Below, in pieces: positions 1-7,638 of a stretch of 39,738 nt of DNA (its first letter is position 1; the number at the start of each line of letters is the position of its first letter). Source of the DNA: Paenibacillus ginsengihumi DSM 21568. GTDB taxonomy: Bacteria > Bacillota > Bacilli > Paenibacillales > NBRC-103111. Where the stretch lies: positions 1 through 39,738 of the forward strand of contig NZ_KB905595.1 in the NCBI RefSeq assembly GCF_000380965.1. Direction: 5' to 3'. The position numbers and the translations under genes are program-made. The notes beneath the pieces were generated by a model, which ran no database searches, was not told the DNA's origin, and saw only the letters and a list, made by a program, of their open reading frames with translations.

Positions 1-2
1 AG

Positions 3-155
3 GCAGAATCGCTCTTAACTATGGCAGCAACAGTCCTTGGTTTCTCACCGCAAGACGCATCTACCAAGCATTTGTTTAAAAAGCGACGGGCCGTTCGTAA
101 AAAATGGAATACCTGCAAAAAGACAGGCTTATTTGGCATGCCTAAAAACGAATGA
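3..155 (+). CDS. Possible 3' end of an ORF entering from the left edge
   Basis: A 50-codon stretch is open from the window edge to a TGA at 153-155. The C-terminal part is strongly basic (KHLFKKRRAVRKKW...). I do not recognise the family. A basic tail of this kind is compatible with a transposase or other nucleic-acid-binding protein, but that is a guess. The composition here is more AT-rich than the genes to the right. From 156 to 270 I see no gene and no convincing terminator. An open frame of this size could also be chance. Confidence 0.3.
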   Translation, partial: AESLLTMAATVLGFSPQDASTKHLFKKRRAVRKKWNTCKKTGLFGMPKNE

Positions 156-270
156 GGCAGACTGAAAGGCACAAAATGATCATTCGATATTAGTCCCTGT
201 TCCTGATAAACCACCAAAGAAATCCACAAAATACCAAATCAGCAACTCGGGCTAAAGCAAGGTCACGGAT

Positions 271-2517
271 TCAGGAATATTCTTTTGACCCTAATTTTTG
301 GAAATTTCCGATGAATTTATCCCAATCGGAGAACGGGATGTCGCCAACAATGAATTTGGCTTCCATTTCGGCCACGTAGGTATTTATTTCCTTATCTAAA
401 ATTTGCATTCTCGTATTTTCCTCAGGGGTATAGTTGAAGATCGGCCAAACTTCCTGCAAAATATCGGCTTCGACCTTGGCGGTCGCTGCCGTGGCCGACG
501 GCAGGCTCTCTCCGCCCTTGAAATATTGTTGCATGACCAGTGCCGGATATCGACCGCCGGGCCAGGTCACATAGGGAATGAGCGCCTGTTCCGTCGTCAG
601 TCCTTTAGGATTGTTTTTGATCTCGTCGACATAATCGACAGAGCCGTCCGGCAGCTCCTTATAGGAAATATCCTTGAACCCCATAAAGAACATCTTGATG
701 CCTTCTTCGCCATAGAAGTGATCGATCCAGCGGACGGTTGCTTCCGGATGCTTGTTGGTGCTCGTGATGACGAAGGAGCCGGGATAAGATACTCTCGGAC
801 GGGTCAACGAAAACAAATGATCCCCGTAAGGCCCCTTATAGGCCAGTCCGCCGACATACGAATGCTGATTCATCAACGTTTGCGGATTGGTCGTAATCAT
901 CGCTCCATATAGACCCTGCGAGCCTTTGGAATAAAACTCGTTGTTTTTGATCGTGAAGATGCTCTCGTCAATCAAGCCTTCCTGGTAAAGCTTATGGATG
1001 AATTGCAGCAATTCTTTGTACCGGGGGTCTGTGGGAATAAAACGGATGGCATTCGTCTGCGGATCCACATCGACGAGGTTATTGGCGGCACCCCGGTTGC
1101 CAAGTCCCCACGAGCCTCTCAAATATTGCATGAGCGGAGTAATGCCGACGCTGCCAAAGGGAATCTCGTCCGGCTGGCCGTTGCCGTTCAGATCGGTCGT
1201 CTTCACCGCTTTAAGGTAATTGTACCAATCGTCGATCGTTTTCGGTTCGTCCAGCTTTAACTGCTCCAGCCATTTCTGATTCAGCCACATTTTGTTGTTG
1301 GTGCTGGCCGTCTTGAAATTGGGATCGACAGCGGTCGGAAGCGAATAAATGTTGCCGTCGGTCATCGTAATCGCTTTTCTGATTTCAGGATATTGCTCCA
1401 GCAGCTTTTTGACATTCGGCGCATATTCGTCAATGAGATCGTTAAGCTTGATGAATACGCCCTGGCTTCCGTATTTCAGAAGATCCGAGGCAGGAAATTG
1501 CGCCGTATGAAAGGCGTCCGGCCACTCGTTGCTGGTGATGACGAGATTGCGCTTCTCCGCGATGCCCTCGAACGGCACCATCTCGAAACGGACCTCGATG
1601 TTCGTCAGCTTGGCGTTAATGACGGAGTTGAACAATCCGACGGCCGCCGAAAAGCTGAATTGTCCTTCAACGATGCCGGTACGATATACATAAGTGGCGA
1701 TAATGTCGGACGATTCCATATTCAAGGAATTTTGCAGGAGAAATGCTTTTTCGAATCCGAGCCCCATCATCGTGCCGATCTGCAGCAGCAGCAGCACGAC
1801 GATCGTCGGCATGATCCCCGGCACATTCACGTGCAGGATGCGCTGAAGGCGCGACGCTCCGTCAATTCTGGCGGCTTCATGCAGCTGGGGATCGATTCCG
1901 GCCAGAGCGGCCAAATAAATAATGGAGTTCCAGCCCATATTTTGCCAAATGCCCGACAAGACGTATATTGTTTTGAACCAGGCCGGCTCGGTCATGAAGG
2001 AGATCGTCCCGATCCCGAACCATTTCAACACCATATTGGCCACGCCATATTGAGGCGACAGGAAAATCATGATCATGCCGACAAGAACAACCGTCGACAG
2101 GAAGTGCGGAGCATAGGTGACCGTTTGCACCAAGCCTTTAAAATATTTATTTCGCACCTCGTTGATGCAAAGAGCCAGGATGATCGGAAAAGGAAAACCG
2201 ACCGCAAGTTGGTACAAGCTTATGCCCAGCGTATTGGCAAGCAGCCTCCCGAAGTAATAGCTTTGGAAAAAGCGTTCGAAATGATCGAAGCCGACCCAAG
2301 GGCTTTCCCATATCCCTTTCATTGCCGAAAAATCTTGAAAGGCGATCAATAAGCCGTACATGGGCACATATTCGAATACGAGCAAGTACGCGAGTACGGG
2401 CAGCATCAGCAAATACAGGTCCCCGTTCATTTTCAAAGCCTTGGGCAGCTTGGAGCGGGCATAGGCTTTGCGCGATTTGCCGGTTCGCAACACGATTTCT
2501 TCCGATGAGCTTGGCAT
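271..2517 (-). CDS. Chimera: LplB-type ABC permease fused in frame to an LplA-type solute-binding protein
   Basis: Residues 1-301 are a polysaccharide-type ABC permease: first membrane segment around residues 34-60, further hydrophobic helices, and the EAA-loop region (EAARIDGASRLQR...) that docks on the ATPase. Just after the start of the last helix (AAVGLFNSVIN) the protein switches to the body of an extracellular sugar-binding lipoprotein (residues 302-748, NIEVRFEMVPFEG... to the C terminus). Missing are the last 15-20 permease residues, any second permease, and the signal peptide, lipobox and first ~80 residues of the binding protein. The usual operon order is LplB-type permease, YtcP/LplC-type permease, binding protein, so a deletion of about 1-1.5 kb could create exactly this fusion (junction near 1612-1617). 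The frame is uninterrupted, with a good ribosome site (AAGGGGGGA) and promoter. As built, the binding domain would lack normal export, so transport function is doubtful. Confidence 0.85.
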   Translation of the reverse strand: MPSSSEEIVLRTGKSRKAYARSKLPKALKMNGDLYLLMLPVLAYLLVFEYVPMYGLLIAFQDFSAMKGIWESPWVGFDHFERFFQSYYFGRLLANTLGISLYQLAVGFPFPIILALCINEVRNKYFKGLVQTVTYAPHFLSTVVLVGMIMIFLSPQYGVANMVLKWFGIGTISFMTEPAWFKTIYVLSGIWQNMGWNSIIYLAALAGIDPQLHEAARIDGASRLQRILHVNVPGIMPTIVVLLLLQIGTMMGLGFEKAFLLQNSLNMESSDIIATYVYRTGIVEGQFSFSAAVGLFNSVINAKLTNIEVRFEMVPFEGIAEKRNLVITSNEWPDAFHTAQFPASDLLKYGSQGVFIKLNDLIDEYAPNVKKLLEQYPEIRKAITMTDGNIYSLPTAVDPNFKTASTNNKMWLNQKWLEQLKLDEPKTIDDWYNYLKAVKTTDLNGNGQPDEIPFGSVGITPLMQYLRGSWGLGNRGAANNLVDVDPQTNAIRFIPTDPRYKELLQFIHKLYQEGLIDESIFTIKNNEFYSKGSQGLYGAMITTNPQTLMNQHSYVGGLAYKGPYGDHLFSLTRPRVSYPGSFVITSTNKHPEATVRWIDHFYGEEGIKMFFMGFKDISYKELPDGSVDYVDEIKNNPKGLTTEQALIPYVTWPGGRYPALVMQQYFKGGESLPSATAATAKVEADILQEVWPIFNYTPEENTRMQILDKEINTYVAEMEAKFIVGDIPFSDWDKFIGNFQKLGSKEYS

Positions 2518-2691
2518 AACTCCCCCCTTATAACAAGGTCAAGCGGCCGCCGCCTTTCGTCCAAATAAAAAAGACACCAACTCCTGTAGCCGTCGCATCC
2601 GATAAATCGATCAACGACAGAAAAGTCCGTGTCCGGCGGTCCGGTATGATCCATATCCCTGTTATCCAATGGATATACTTCAGTTTTTATG

Positions 2692-2720
2692 ATCTTATAC
2701 TTTGATTTCGCCGCTGTCAA
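2692..2720 (-). promoter_or_regulatory. Sigma-A promoter candidate for the fused transporter gene
   Basis: On the minus strand a consensus TTGACA (plus 2715-2720) is followed after 17 bp by TAAGAT (plus 2692-2697). An overlapping TATAAG lies 15 bp away. The implied leader before the ATG at 2517 is about 165 nt. Confidence 0.55.
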
Positions 2721-2759
2721 TCCTGTTTTTTATTAATCCGATTAATTCAATAAGAATAG

Positions 2760-2788
2760 TTTACAAAATCCGGGGCAGTCATTACAAT
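2760..2788 (+). promoter_or_regulatory. Sigma-A promoter candidate for the monooxygenase/sulfurtransferase/LysR unit
   Basis: TTTACA (2760-2765), a 17-bp spacer and TACAAT (2783-2788) give a near-consensus promoter about 65 nt before the start at 2859. It stands back-to-back with the minus-strand promoter; the two -35 boxes are about 40 bp apart. I see nothing else in the 2518-2858 gap. Confidence 0.65.
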
Positions 2789-2858
2789 ATGGGAAAAACA
2801 GCTGGGGTTGGTTTTCAAAGTGTGCCGCGAAAAAAAGATGATTTGAGGGGTGATGACG

Positions 2859-4169
2859 ATGAGTGAAGCAAACCGCAGAATGATCCTGAATCTTGTGCTG
2901 AGCAACGCCGGTTCTCACTGTGGAGCCTGGCGCCATCCGAATACGAAGCTGGATGAAATTCACGATTTGCAGCATTTCCTGCGCTTGGCCCGAAGGGCGG
3001 AATCCGCGCGGCTGGACTCGCTGTTTATTGCGGACGGCTTGTCGGTCGAAGTCAAAGCCGTGAGGCACGGTCCGATCTTTGGCTTCGAGCCTCTGACACT
3101 GCTCTCCGCCATCGCTGCTGTGACAGAGAATATCGGCCTGATCGGGACCGTCTCCACCAGCTTCACCGAGCCTTATAATCTGGCCCGGGGCTTCGCTTCT
3201 CTTGACCATCTCAGCGGCGGCCGGGCGGGATGGAACCTGGTGACGACAGGGGTGGACCGCACAGCGGCCAACTTCGGCCTGACGCATCTTCCCACTCATG
3301 CGGAAAGGTACGAGAAGGCCCGCGAATTCGCCGAGGTCGTGCTCAAATTGTGGAGCAGCTGGGAGAAGGACGCGCTCGTTCAGGATGCCGTTTCAGGCGT
3401 TTATGCCGACGTGAATAAAGTGCGCGACATTTTCCACGAAGGGAAGTATTTCTCCGTCCGCGGCGCCTTGAATATCATGCGCTCGCCTCAGGGCAGGCCG
3501 CTGCTTGTTCAGGCCGGATCGTCCGAGGAGGGCAAAGATTTGGCCGCCCGGTATGCCGAACTGATTTTTACGATCCAGCGGACGTTCGAGGACGGGAAGC
3601 TGTTCTACGACGATATCAAAGCCAGAACAGCCAGGGCCGGCAGGCCGTCGCATGGCATCAAGGTGCTGCCCGGACTGCATGTCATCGTCGGAGCCACGGA
3701 GGAGGAGGCGAAGGAGAAGGCCGCCGAGCTGCGGGAGCTCATTCCTATCGAGCGTTCGGTCATGTCGATGTCCAATATGCTGGGCATCGATTTCTCGGCT
3801 TACTCGCTGGACGATCCGTTCCCGAAGCTGCCCGATCCGGAGAAGACTAACGCCTACCAGACTTTTCACAAGATGGTGAAAAAGATTGTGGATAGCCGGC
3901 CGATCACGATCCGCGAGGTTGTGGAGAAATACTGGGTAGGAAGCGGAGATCTCAACGTCGCGGGCTCGCCCGAGCAGGTAGCCGACGTCATGGAATACTG
4001 GTTCCGGAACGGAGCTGCAGACGGCTTCAATGTCATGCCGCAATTGGGCTTCGGGGATACCGATTTGTTCCTGGATCTTGTCGTTCCCGAGCTTAGGCGA
4101 AGAGGCCTGTTTCCCGCAGCGTATACCGGACGGACGCTGAGGGAAAATCTCGGTCTGGACCCGTTGTAA
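2859..4169 (+). CDS. FMN-dependent monooxygenase, NtaA/SnaA/DszA family
   Basis: A 436-residue protein of the bacterial luciferase-like superfamily, NtaA/SnaA/DszA branch. Members use reduced FMN and O2 to oxidise sulfones, thioethers, aminopolycarboxylates or related small molecules. Family hallmarks visible are the N-terminal GAWRHP, the flavin-site block FEPLTLLSAIAAVTENIGL followed by STSFTEPYNLARGFASLDHL and SGGRAGWNLVTT, the SPQGRPLLVQAGSSEEGKDLAA block near residue 210, and the C-terminal RRGLFPAAYTGRTLRENLGL. I chose the ATG at 2859 because GAGGGG sits 8 nt upstream; the in-frame GTG 2850 and ATG 2853 are too close to it. It heads a unit with a sulfurtransferase 29 bp downstream and a LysR regulator. 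That context favours an organosulfur substrate. The partner flavin reductase is not in this window. Confidence 0.9.
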   Translation: MSEANRRMILNLVLSNAGSHCGAWRHPNTKLDEIHDLQHFLRLARRAESARLDSLFIADGLSVEVKAVRHGPIFGFEPLTLLSAIAAVTENIGLIGTVSTSFTEPYNLARGFASLDHLSGGRAGWNLVTTGVDRTAANFGLTHLPTHAERYEKAREFAEVVLKLWSSWEKDALVQDAVSGVYADVNKVRDIFHEGKYFSVRGALNIMRSPQGRPLLVQAGSSEEGKDLAARYAELIFTIQRTFEDGKLFYDDIKARTARAGRPSHGIKVLPGLHVIVGATEEEAKEKAAELRELIPIERSVMSMSNMLGIDFSAYSLDDPFPKLPDPEKTNAYQTFHKMVKKIVDSRPITIREVVEKYWVGSGDLNVAGSPEQVADVMEYWFRNGAADGFNVMPQLGFGDTDLFLDLVVPELRRRGLFPAAYTGRTLRENLGLDPL

Positions 4170-4198
4170 CATGATCGAATGCCAAGGAGGAGCCTGTG

Positions 4199-5032
4199 AT
4201 GACCGATTTTCATTCATCTGACTACCCGAACGGGCATCTGCTTGCCGATGTAGACTGGCTGACAGACAACTTGACGGCCGAAGGGGTCGTTATTCTGGAC
4301 GCGCGAGCGCGCGGCTATGAGGCCGGTCATATTCCCGGAGCCGTTCGGATCGACGTCAAGGAGCTTAAGAACGCTTCCGGATGCACTTTTGCGCCGGCGG
4401 AAGCGATCTGCAGCCTGCTGGAATCTTGCGGAGTGAGCGACAGTCAGACCGTCGTCGTGTACGACGAGGGCGGCGGCGTCCTGGCCCCGCGCGTCTTCTA
4501 TGTGCTCGAGTATTTCGGACTTATGGACCGGGTCAAGCTGCTGAACGGCGGATATCGCGCGTGGCTGGCGGCAGGCAAGGAAATATCGACCGAAGTGCCG
4601 ACCATAAGGCGGGGATCGCTGACGCTGCGGGCCGATCCGAAGAAGGCCGTTACGAGGGAAGCGATTGAGGCCGGGCTGGACAACGCCGTGCTGCTCGATG
4701 TCCGCTCTGCCGAAGAGTACTTGGGGAAGGACATCCGCTCGAACCGCAAGGGCGGGCATGTGCCCGGCGCGCGGCATCTGGAATGGAAGGAGGCCTTGGC
4801 TCTGCCCGATGAGCGCGGGGTCGTCCGTTTCAAGGAAGCTTTGGCACTCAGGAGACAGTTCGAAGCTTGCGGCGTTCATGCGGACAAAACGGTCGTTCCT
4901 TATTGCCAGTCCAACCAGCGGGGCGCTCATGCTTACTTTGTGCTGCGGTTGCTCGGCTATGCGGATATTCGGCCGTATGAGGGCTCCTGGGACGAATGGG
5001 GCAATGCGGAGCATACCCCGGTCGAGGTGTAG
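4199..5032 (+). CDS. Two-domain sulfurtransferase (thiosulfate/3-mercaptopyruvate type)
   Basis: A 277-residue protein with two rhodanese repeats. The N-terminal repeat (about residues 15-125) contains the typical LDARARGYEAGHIPGA and VVVYDEGGG stretches, with no catalytic cysteine, as is normal for this family. The C-terminal repeat (about 150-275) has LLDVRSAEEYLG and the active-site loop YCQSNQRG with Cys236, which would carry the persulfide. The enzyme moves sulfane sulfur to thiophilic acceptors such as cyanide, sulfite or thiols. ATG 4199 is preferred to GTG 4196 because AAGGAGG is 8 nt upstream. It lies 29 bp after the monooxygenase and 65 bp before the LysR gene, which suggests handling of sulfur freed by the oxidases. 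The acceptor is unknown. Confidence 0.9.
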   Translation: MTDFHSSDYPNGHLLADVDWLTDNLTAEGVVILDARARGYEAGHIPGAVRIDVKELKNASGCTFAPAEAICSLLESCGVSDSQTVVVYDEGGGVLAPRVFYVLEYFGLMDRVKLLNGGYRAWLAAGKEISTEVPTIRRGSLTLRADPKKAVTREAIEAGLDNAVLLDVRSAEEYLGKDIRSNRKGGHVPGARHLEWKEALALPDERGVVRFKEALALRRQFEACGVHADKTVVPYCQSNQRGAHAYFVLRLLGYADIRPYEGSWDEWGNAEHTPVEV

Positions 5033-5097
5033 CAAATGTGAGCCTGACGAGAGGATAATTCGAACCTGTATGGAGATCTCGACGGGAGGAGATGCCG

Positions 5098-5967
5098 ATG
5101 GAAGACCGGGATTGGCATATACTTCATGCCTTGTACAAGTATAAGAACATCACGAAGACCGCCCAAAGCTTGTATATGTCGCAGCCTGCCGTAACCGGGC
5201 GGCTTCAGCAGATCGAGAAGGAGCTTGGCATCACCCTCGTGCAGAGGGGGAGGCGCGGGGTCAATTTTACGCCGCAAGGAGAATATATGGCCAGAACGGC
5301 GGAGGAAATGCTGAAGAAATATCAGAAAATCAAGGACGATCTGCTGAGCATGGACGATAAGGTGACCGGTACGCTGAAAATCGGAGTAGGCTTCTTTTTT
5401 ACCAAAAATAAGCTTCCCAGAGTGCTCAAAATGTTCAAGGAGCGGTATCCGGAGGTCGAATACAAGGTCATTGCCGGGAGAAGCAAGGCGATTCATCAGC
5501 TGATCTTCAATCAGGACGTGCATATCGGATTTATAAGAGGCGATTATTCGTGGAACGGAGAGAAGCATTTGCTGTTTCGGGATACGCTGTGCGTCGTTTC
5601 CATCGATGACTTCGACCTGGCTGAGCTGCCTTACAAGCCGCGTATCGATTACGGAACGGATGTTGTGCTGAAATCGGCGATCGACAACTGGTGGACGGAG
5701 AATTACTCGGTGGCTCCTCTCGTCGGCATGGAGGTGGATTATGCCGATGCGTGCCGCGAAATGGTGATGAGCGGTCTCGGATATGCCATCATGCCAAGCA
5801 TGTATTTTCATGGAGATCAGCTTGTCAAGAAAGAGATCACCGACAAAAATGGCGAGCCGATTATCCGCACAACCTCGATGTTCTACCATGAGGAATCGCT
5901 GCAGTCCAATCTCGTGCGCGCTTTCGTGGAGTTTGTGAAGCAGCTGGATTTCGAGAGCATTTTATAA
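5098..5967 (+). CDS. LysR-family transcriptional regulator
   Basis: A 289-residue LysR-type regulator. The winged helix-turn-helix occupies about residues 1-65 (FxxL-like start HALYKYKNITKTAQSLYMSQ, then PAVTGRLQQIEKELG). The effector-binding periplasmic-protein-like domain runs from about residue 88 to the end. The ATG at 5098 is chosen because GGGAGGAG ends at 5091, leaving the ATG at 5092 without a spacer. As last gene of the first unit it directly precedes the transporter operon at 6117, so it is the natural candidate to control both units, probably in response to sulfur status or a pathway intermediate, as CysB/Cbl/CmbR-type regulators do elsewhere. That role is inferred from position only. 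Confidence 0.88.
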   Translation: MEDRDWHILHALYKYKNITKTAQSLYMSQPAVTGRLQQIEKELGITLVQRGRRGVNFTPQGEYMARTAEEMLKKYQKIKDDLLSMDDKVTGTLKIGVGFFFTKNKLPRVLKMFKERYPEVEYKVIAGRSKAIHQLIFNQDVHIGFIRGDYSWNGEKHLLFRDTLCVVSIDDFDLAELPYKPRIDYGTDVVLKSAIDNWWTENYSVAPLVGMEVDYADACREMVMSGLGYAIMPSMYFHGDQLVKKEITDKNGEPIIRTTSMFYHEESLQSNLVRAFVEFVKQLDFESIL

Positions 5968-6020
5968 CGGGGCTATCGGATTTCGTTATGGCTGGGCATT
6001 GAAAATTCCGATTTTATTCA

Positions 6021-6052
6021 TTGGCGACGATCTTATACAATATGCCTATAAT
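6021..6052 (+). promoter_or_regulatory. Weak promoter candidate for the nine-gene transporter/monooxygenase operon
   Basis: The AT-rich 150-bp gap between the LysR gene and the OsmC-like gene holds TATAAT at 6047-6052 with TG just upstream, and TACAAT at 6036-6041. No good -35 box lies at the right distance: TTGGCG at 6021 is 20 bp from TATAAT. That pattern fits a promoter needing an activator such as the adjacent LysR protein. An imperfect AATTCC...GG(G)TAATT dyad (6054-6079) follows and could be an operator. Confidence 0.35.
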
Positions 6053-6116
6053 AAATTCCAACTAAACCTATGGGTAATTCGTATTTGGGATTTTGCGAAG
6101 GAGAGGACGATCGATC

Positions 6117-6665
6117 ATGACGACATTGAACGAATATCTCGCCGAAAAAAGGGAAGCGAAGCGGAAGCTGGACGAGCAGGCTTGGGCCGACCCGAAGCCG
6201 AGAAATTATACGGCTAAAGTCCGCGCTGCAGGTCGGAGCGGTGTCAGGGAAATCCGCATCCGGGATTACCGGATCATTAGCGACAGCCCGGAGAACTTCG
6301 CCGGATACAGCCTCGGGCCGGCTTCGCCGGAAATTCAGCTCGGCGTGCTGGGAAGCTGCATGACCCACATTACGCTCATTCAGGCGGCTAAGCTCGGCAT
6401 CTCGCTGGAATCGCTGGAGATTGAGGTGCGTGGACAGGAGCATCCGTTAGCCGGCCAGGAAGGATACGAGGATGTCCCGATCTATCCGCACAATATTCAT
6501 TACAAGCTGCATATCACCTCGAACGAGCCGCCGGAGCGTATTCAAGAGCTTCACGAGACGGTCGAAAAAGTATGTCCGATCTATAACCTGCTCCTGAACC
6601 CTCAGACGATTGCCGGGGAAGTCGTGCATACCCGCGCTGCCGGCGCGGATGAAGCGAAGCCGTAA
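6117..6665 (+). CDS. OsmC-like protein
   Basis: A 182-residue OsmC/Ohr-superfamily protein. The two family cysteines are visible: Cys81 in LGSCMTHITL at the start of the long central helix, and Cys153 in VEKVCPIYNLL. Enzymes of this family reduce organic hydroperoxides with these cysteines; some members lie in sulfur operons where their substrate is unknown. ATG 6117 follows GAAGGAGAGG by 10 nt and is better than an upstream TTG. It is the first gene of the nine-gene operon, 21 bp before the permease. Detoxifying peroxide leaked from flavin monooxygenases, or binding a thiol intermediate, are both reasonable guesses. Confidence 0.85.
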   Translation: MTTLNEYLAEKREAKRKLDEQAWADPKPRNYTAKVRAAGRSGVREIRIRDYRIISDSPENFAGYSLGPASPEIQLGVLGSCMTHITLIQAAKLGISLESLEIEVRGQEHPLAGQEGYEDVPIYPHNIHYKLHITSNEPPERIQELHETVEKVCPIYNLLLNPQTIAGEVVHTRAAGADEAKP

Positions 6666-6686
6666 AACGGCGGAGGATGCGGACCG

Positions 6687-7604
6687 GTGAGCAAATATAT
6701 TGTCAAATCCGTGCTTCAGGTGGTACCCGTTCTTTTGATCCTGACGCTGATTGTCTTTATTCTGGTTCATGTTACGGGCGATCCGGTAACAATGATGCTG
6801 CCGGATACGGCAACGCCCGAAGATCGCCGGATATTGACGGAGGCGCTTGGACTGGACAAGCCGCTCCATGTGCAGTATGGCTTGTTTTTATCCCGCCTGC
6901 TGCAAGGAGACTTCGGGGAATCGTTCCGTTATGGGCAATCGGCGCTGCCGATCGTTCTGGAAAGGCTCCCGGCTAGCTTCGAGCTGGCGGCTGCTTCCAT
7001 GATCGTTGCATGCTTTCTTGCCGTTCCGTTTGGCATCTGGTCGGCGCTGAAGCGGAATACCTTCATCGATCTGCTGATTTCGGGCGTGTCGGTGCTCGGC
7101 AAGGCGATGCCGAATTTTTGGGTAGGCATCATGCTCATTTTACTGGTAGCCGTACATTTGGGCTGGACTCCGGTGTCGGGAAGAGGGGGCTTCTCCCACC
7201 TTGTTTTGCCGGCGCTGACGCTCGGCACGGGCATCGCTGCCGAGATGACGCGTCTTGTCCGCTCCAGCGTGCTGGAGATCATCGGTCAAGATTATATCCG
7301 GACCGCGCGCAGCAAAGGTTTGGGTGAAAGGATCGTCATAGGCAAGCACGCGCTGCGGAATGCGCTGATCCCGATCGTCACGATTACCGGCTTGCAGCTG
7401 ACGAATCTGGTCGGGGGCTCGCTCGTGACGGAAACAGTGTTTTCCTGGCCGGGAATGGGGCAATTAATCGTGCAGGCCGTAAGCACTCACGACATGGCGA
7501 TCGTGCAGGCCGCCGTATTCGTCATCGCGCTGATGGTGATTGCCATTAATTTGCTTACGGACCTTGCCTATCAGGCGCTGGACCCTCGCATCAAATACAA
7601 TTAA
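6687..7604 (+). CDS. Dpp/Opp-type ABC transporter permease (first subunit)
   Basis: A 305-residue integral membrane protein of the DppB/OppB/GsiC type: N-terminal helix (VLQVVPVLLILTLIVFILVH), a ~90-residue extracytoplasmic segment containing the family's DP(V)TMMLP and GLDKPLHVQYGLFL motifs, then the core with the ATPase-docking loop ending DYIRTARSKGLGE. The GTG start at 6687 has CGGAGG 10 nt upstream. The binding lipoprotein, second permease and two ATPases follow directly, so the transporter is complete. Such systems import di/oligopeptides, nickel, glutathione and other small solutes; the substrate here is likely a small sulfur compound by context. Confidence 0.92.
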   Translation: MSKYIVKSVLQVVPVLLILTLIVFILVHVTGDPVTMMLPDTATPEDRRILTEALGLDKPLHVQYGLFLSRLLQGDFGESFRYGQSALPIVLERLPASFELAAASMIVACFLAVPFGIWSALKRNTFIDLLISGVSVLGKAMPNFWVGIMLILLVAVHLGWTPVSGRGGFSHLVLPALTLGTGIAAEMTRLVRSSVLEIIGQDYIRTARSKGLGERIVIGKHALRNALIPIVTITGLQLTNLVGGSLVTETVFSWPGMGQLIVQAVSTHDMAIVQAAVFVIALMVIAINLLTDLAYQALDPRIKYN

Positions 7605-7638
7605 CCGATATTTATGGGAAAAAGGAGCGTTCAGACTC

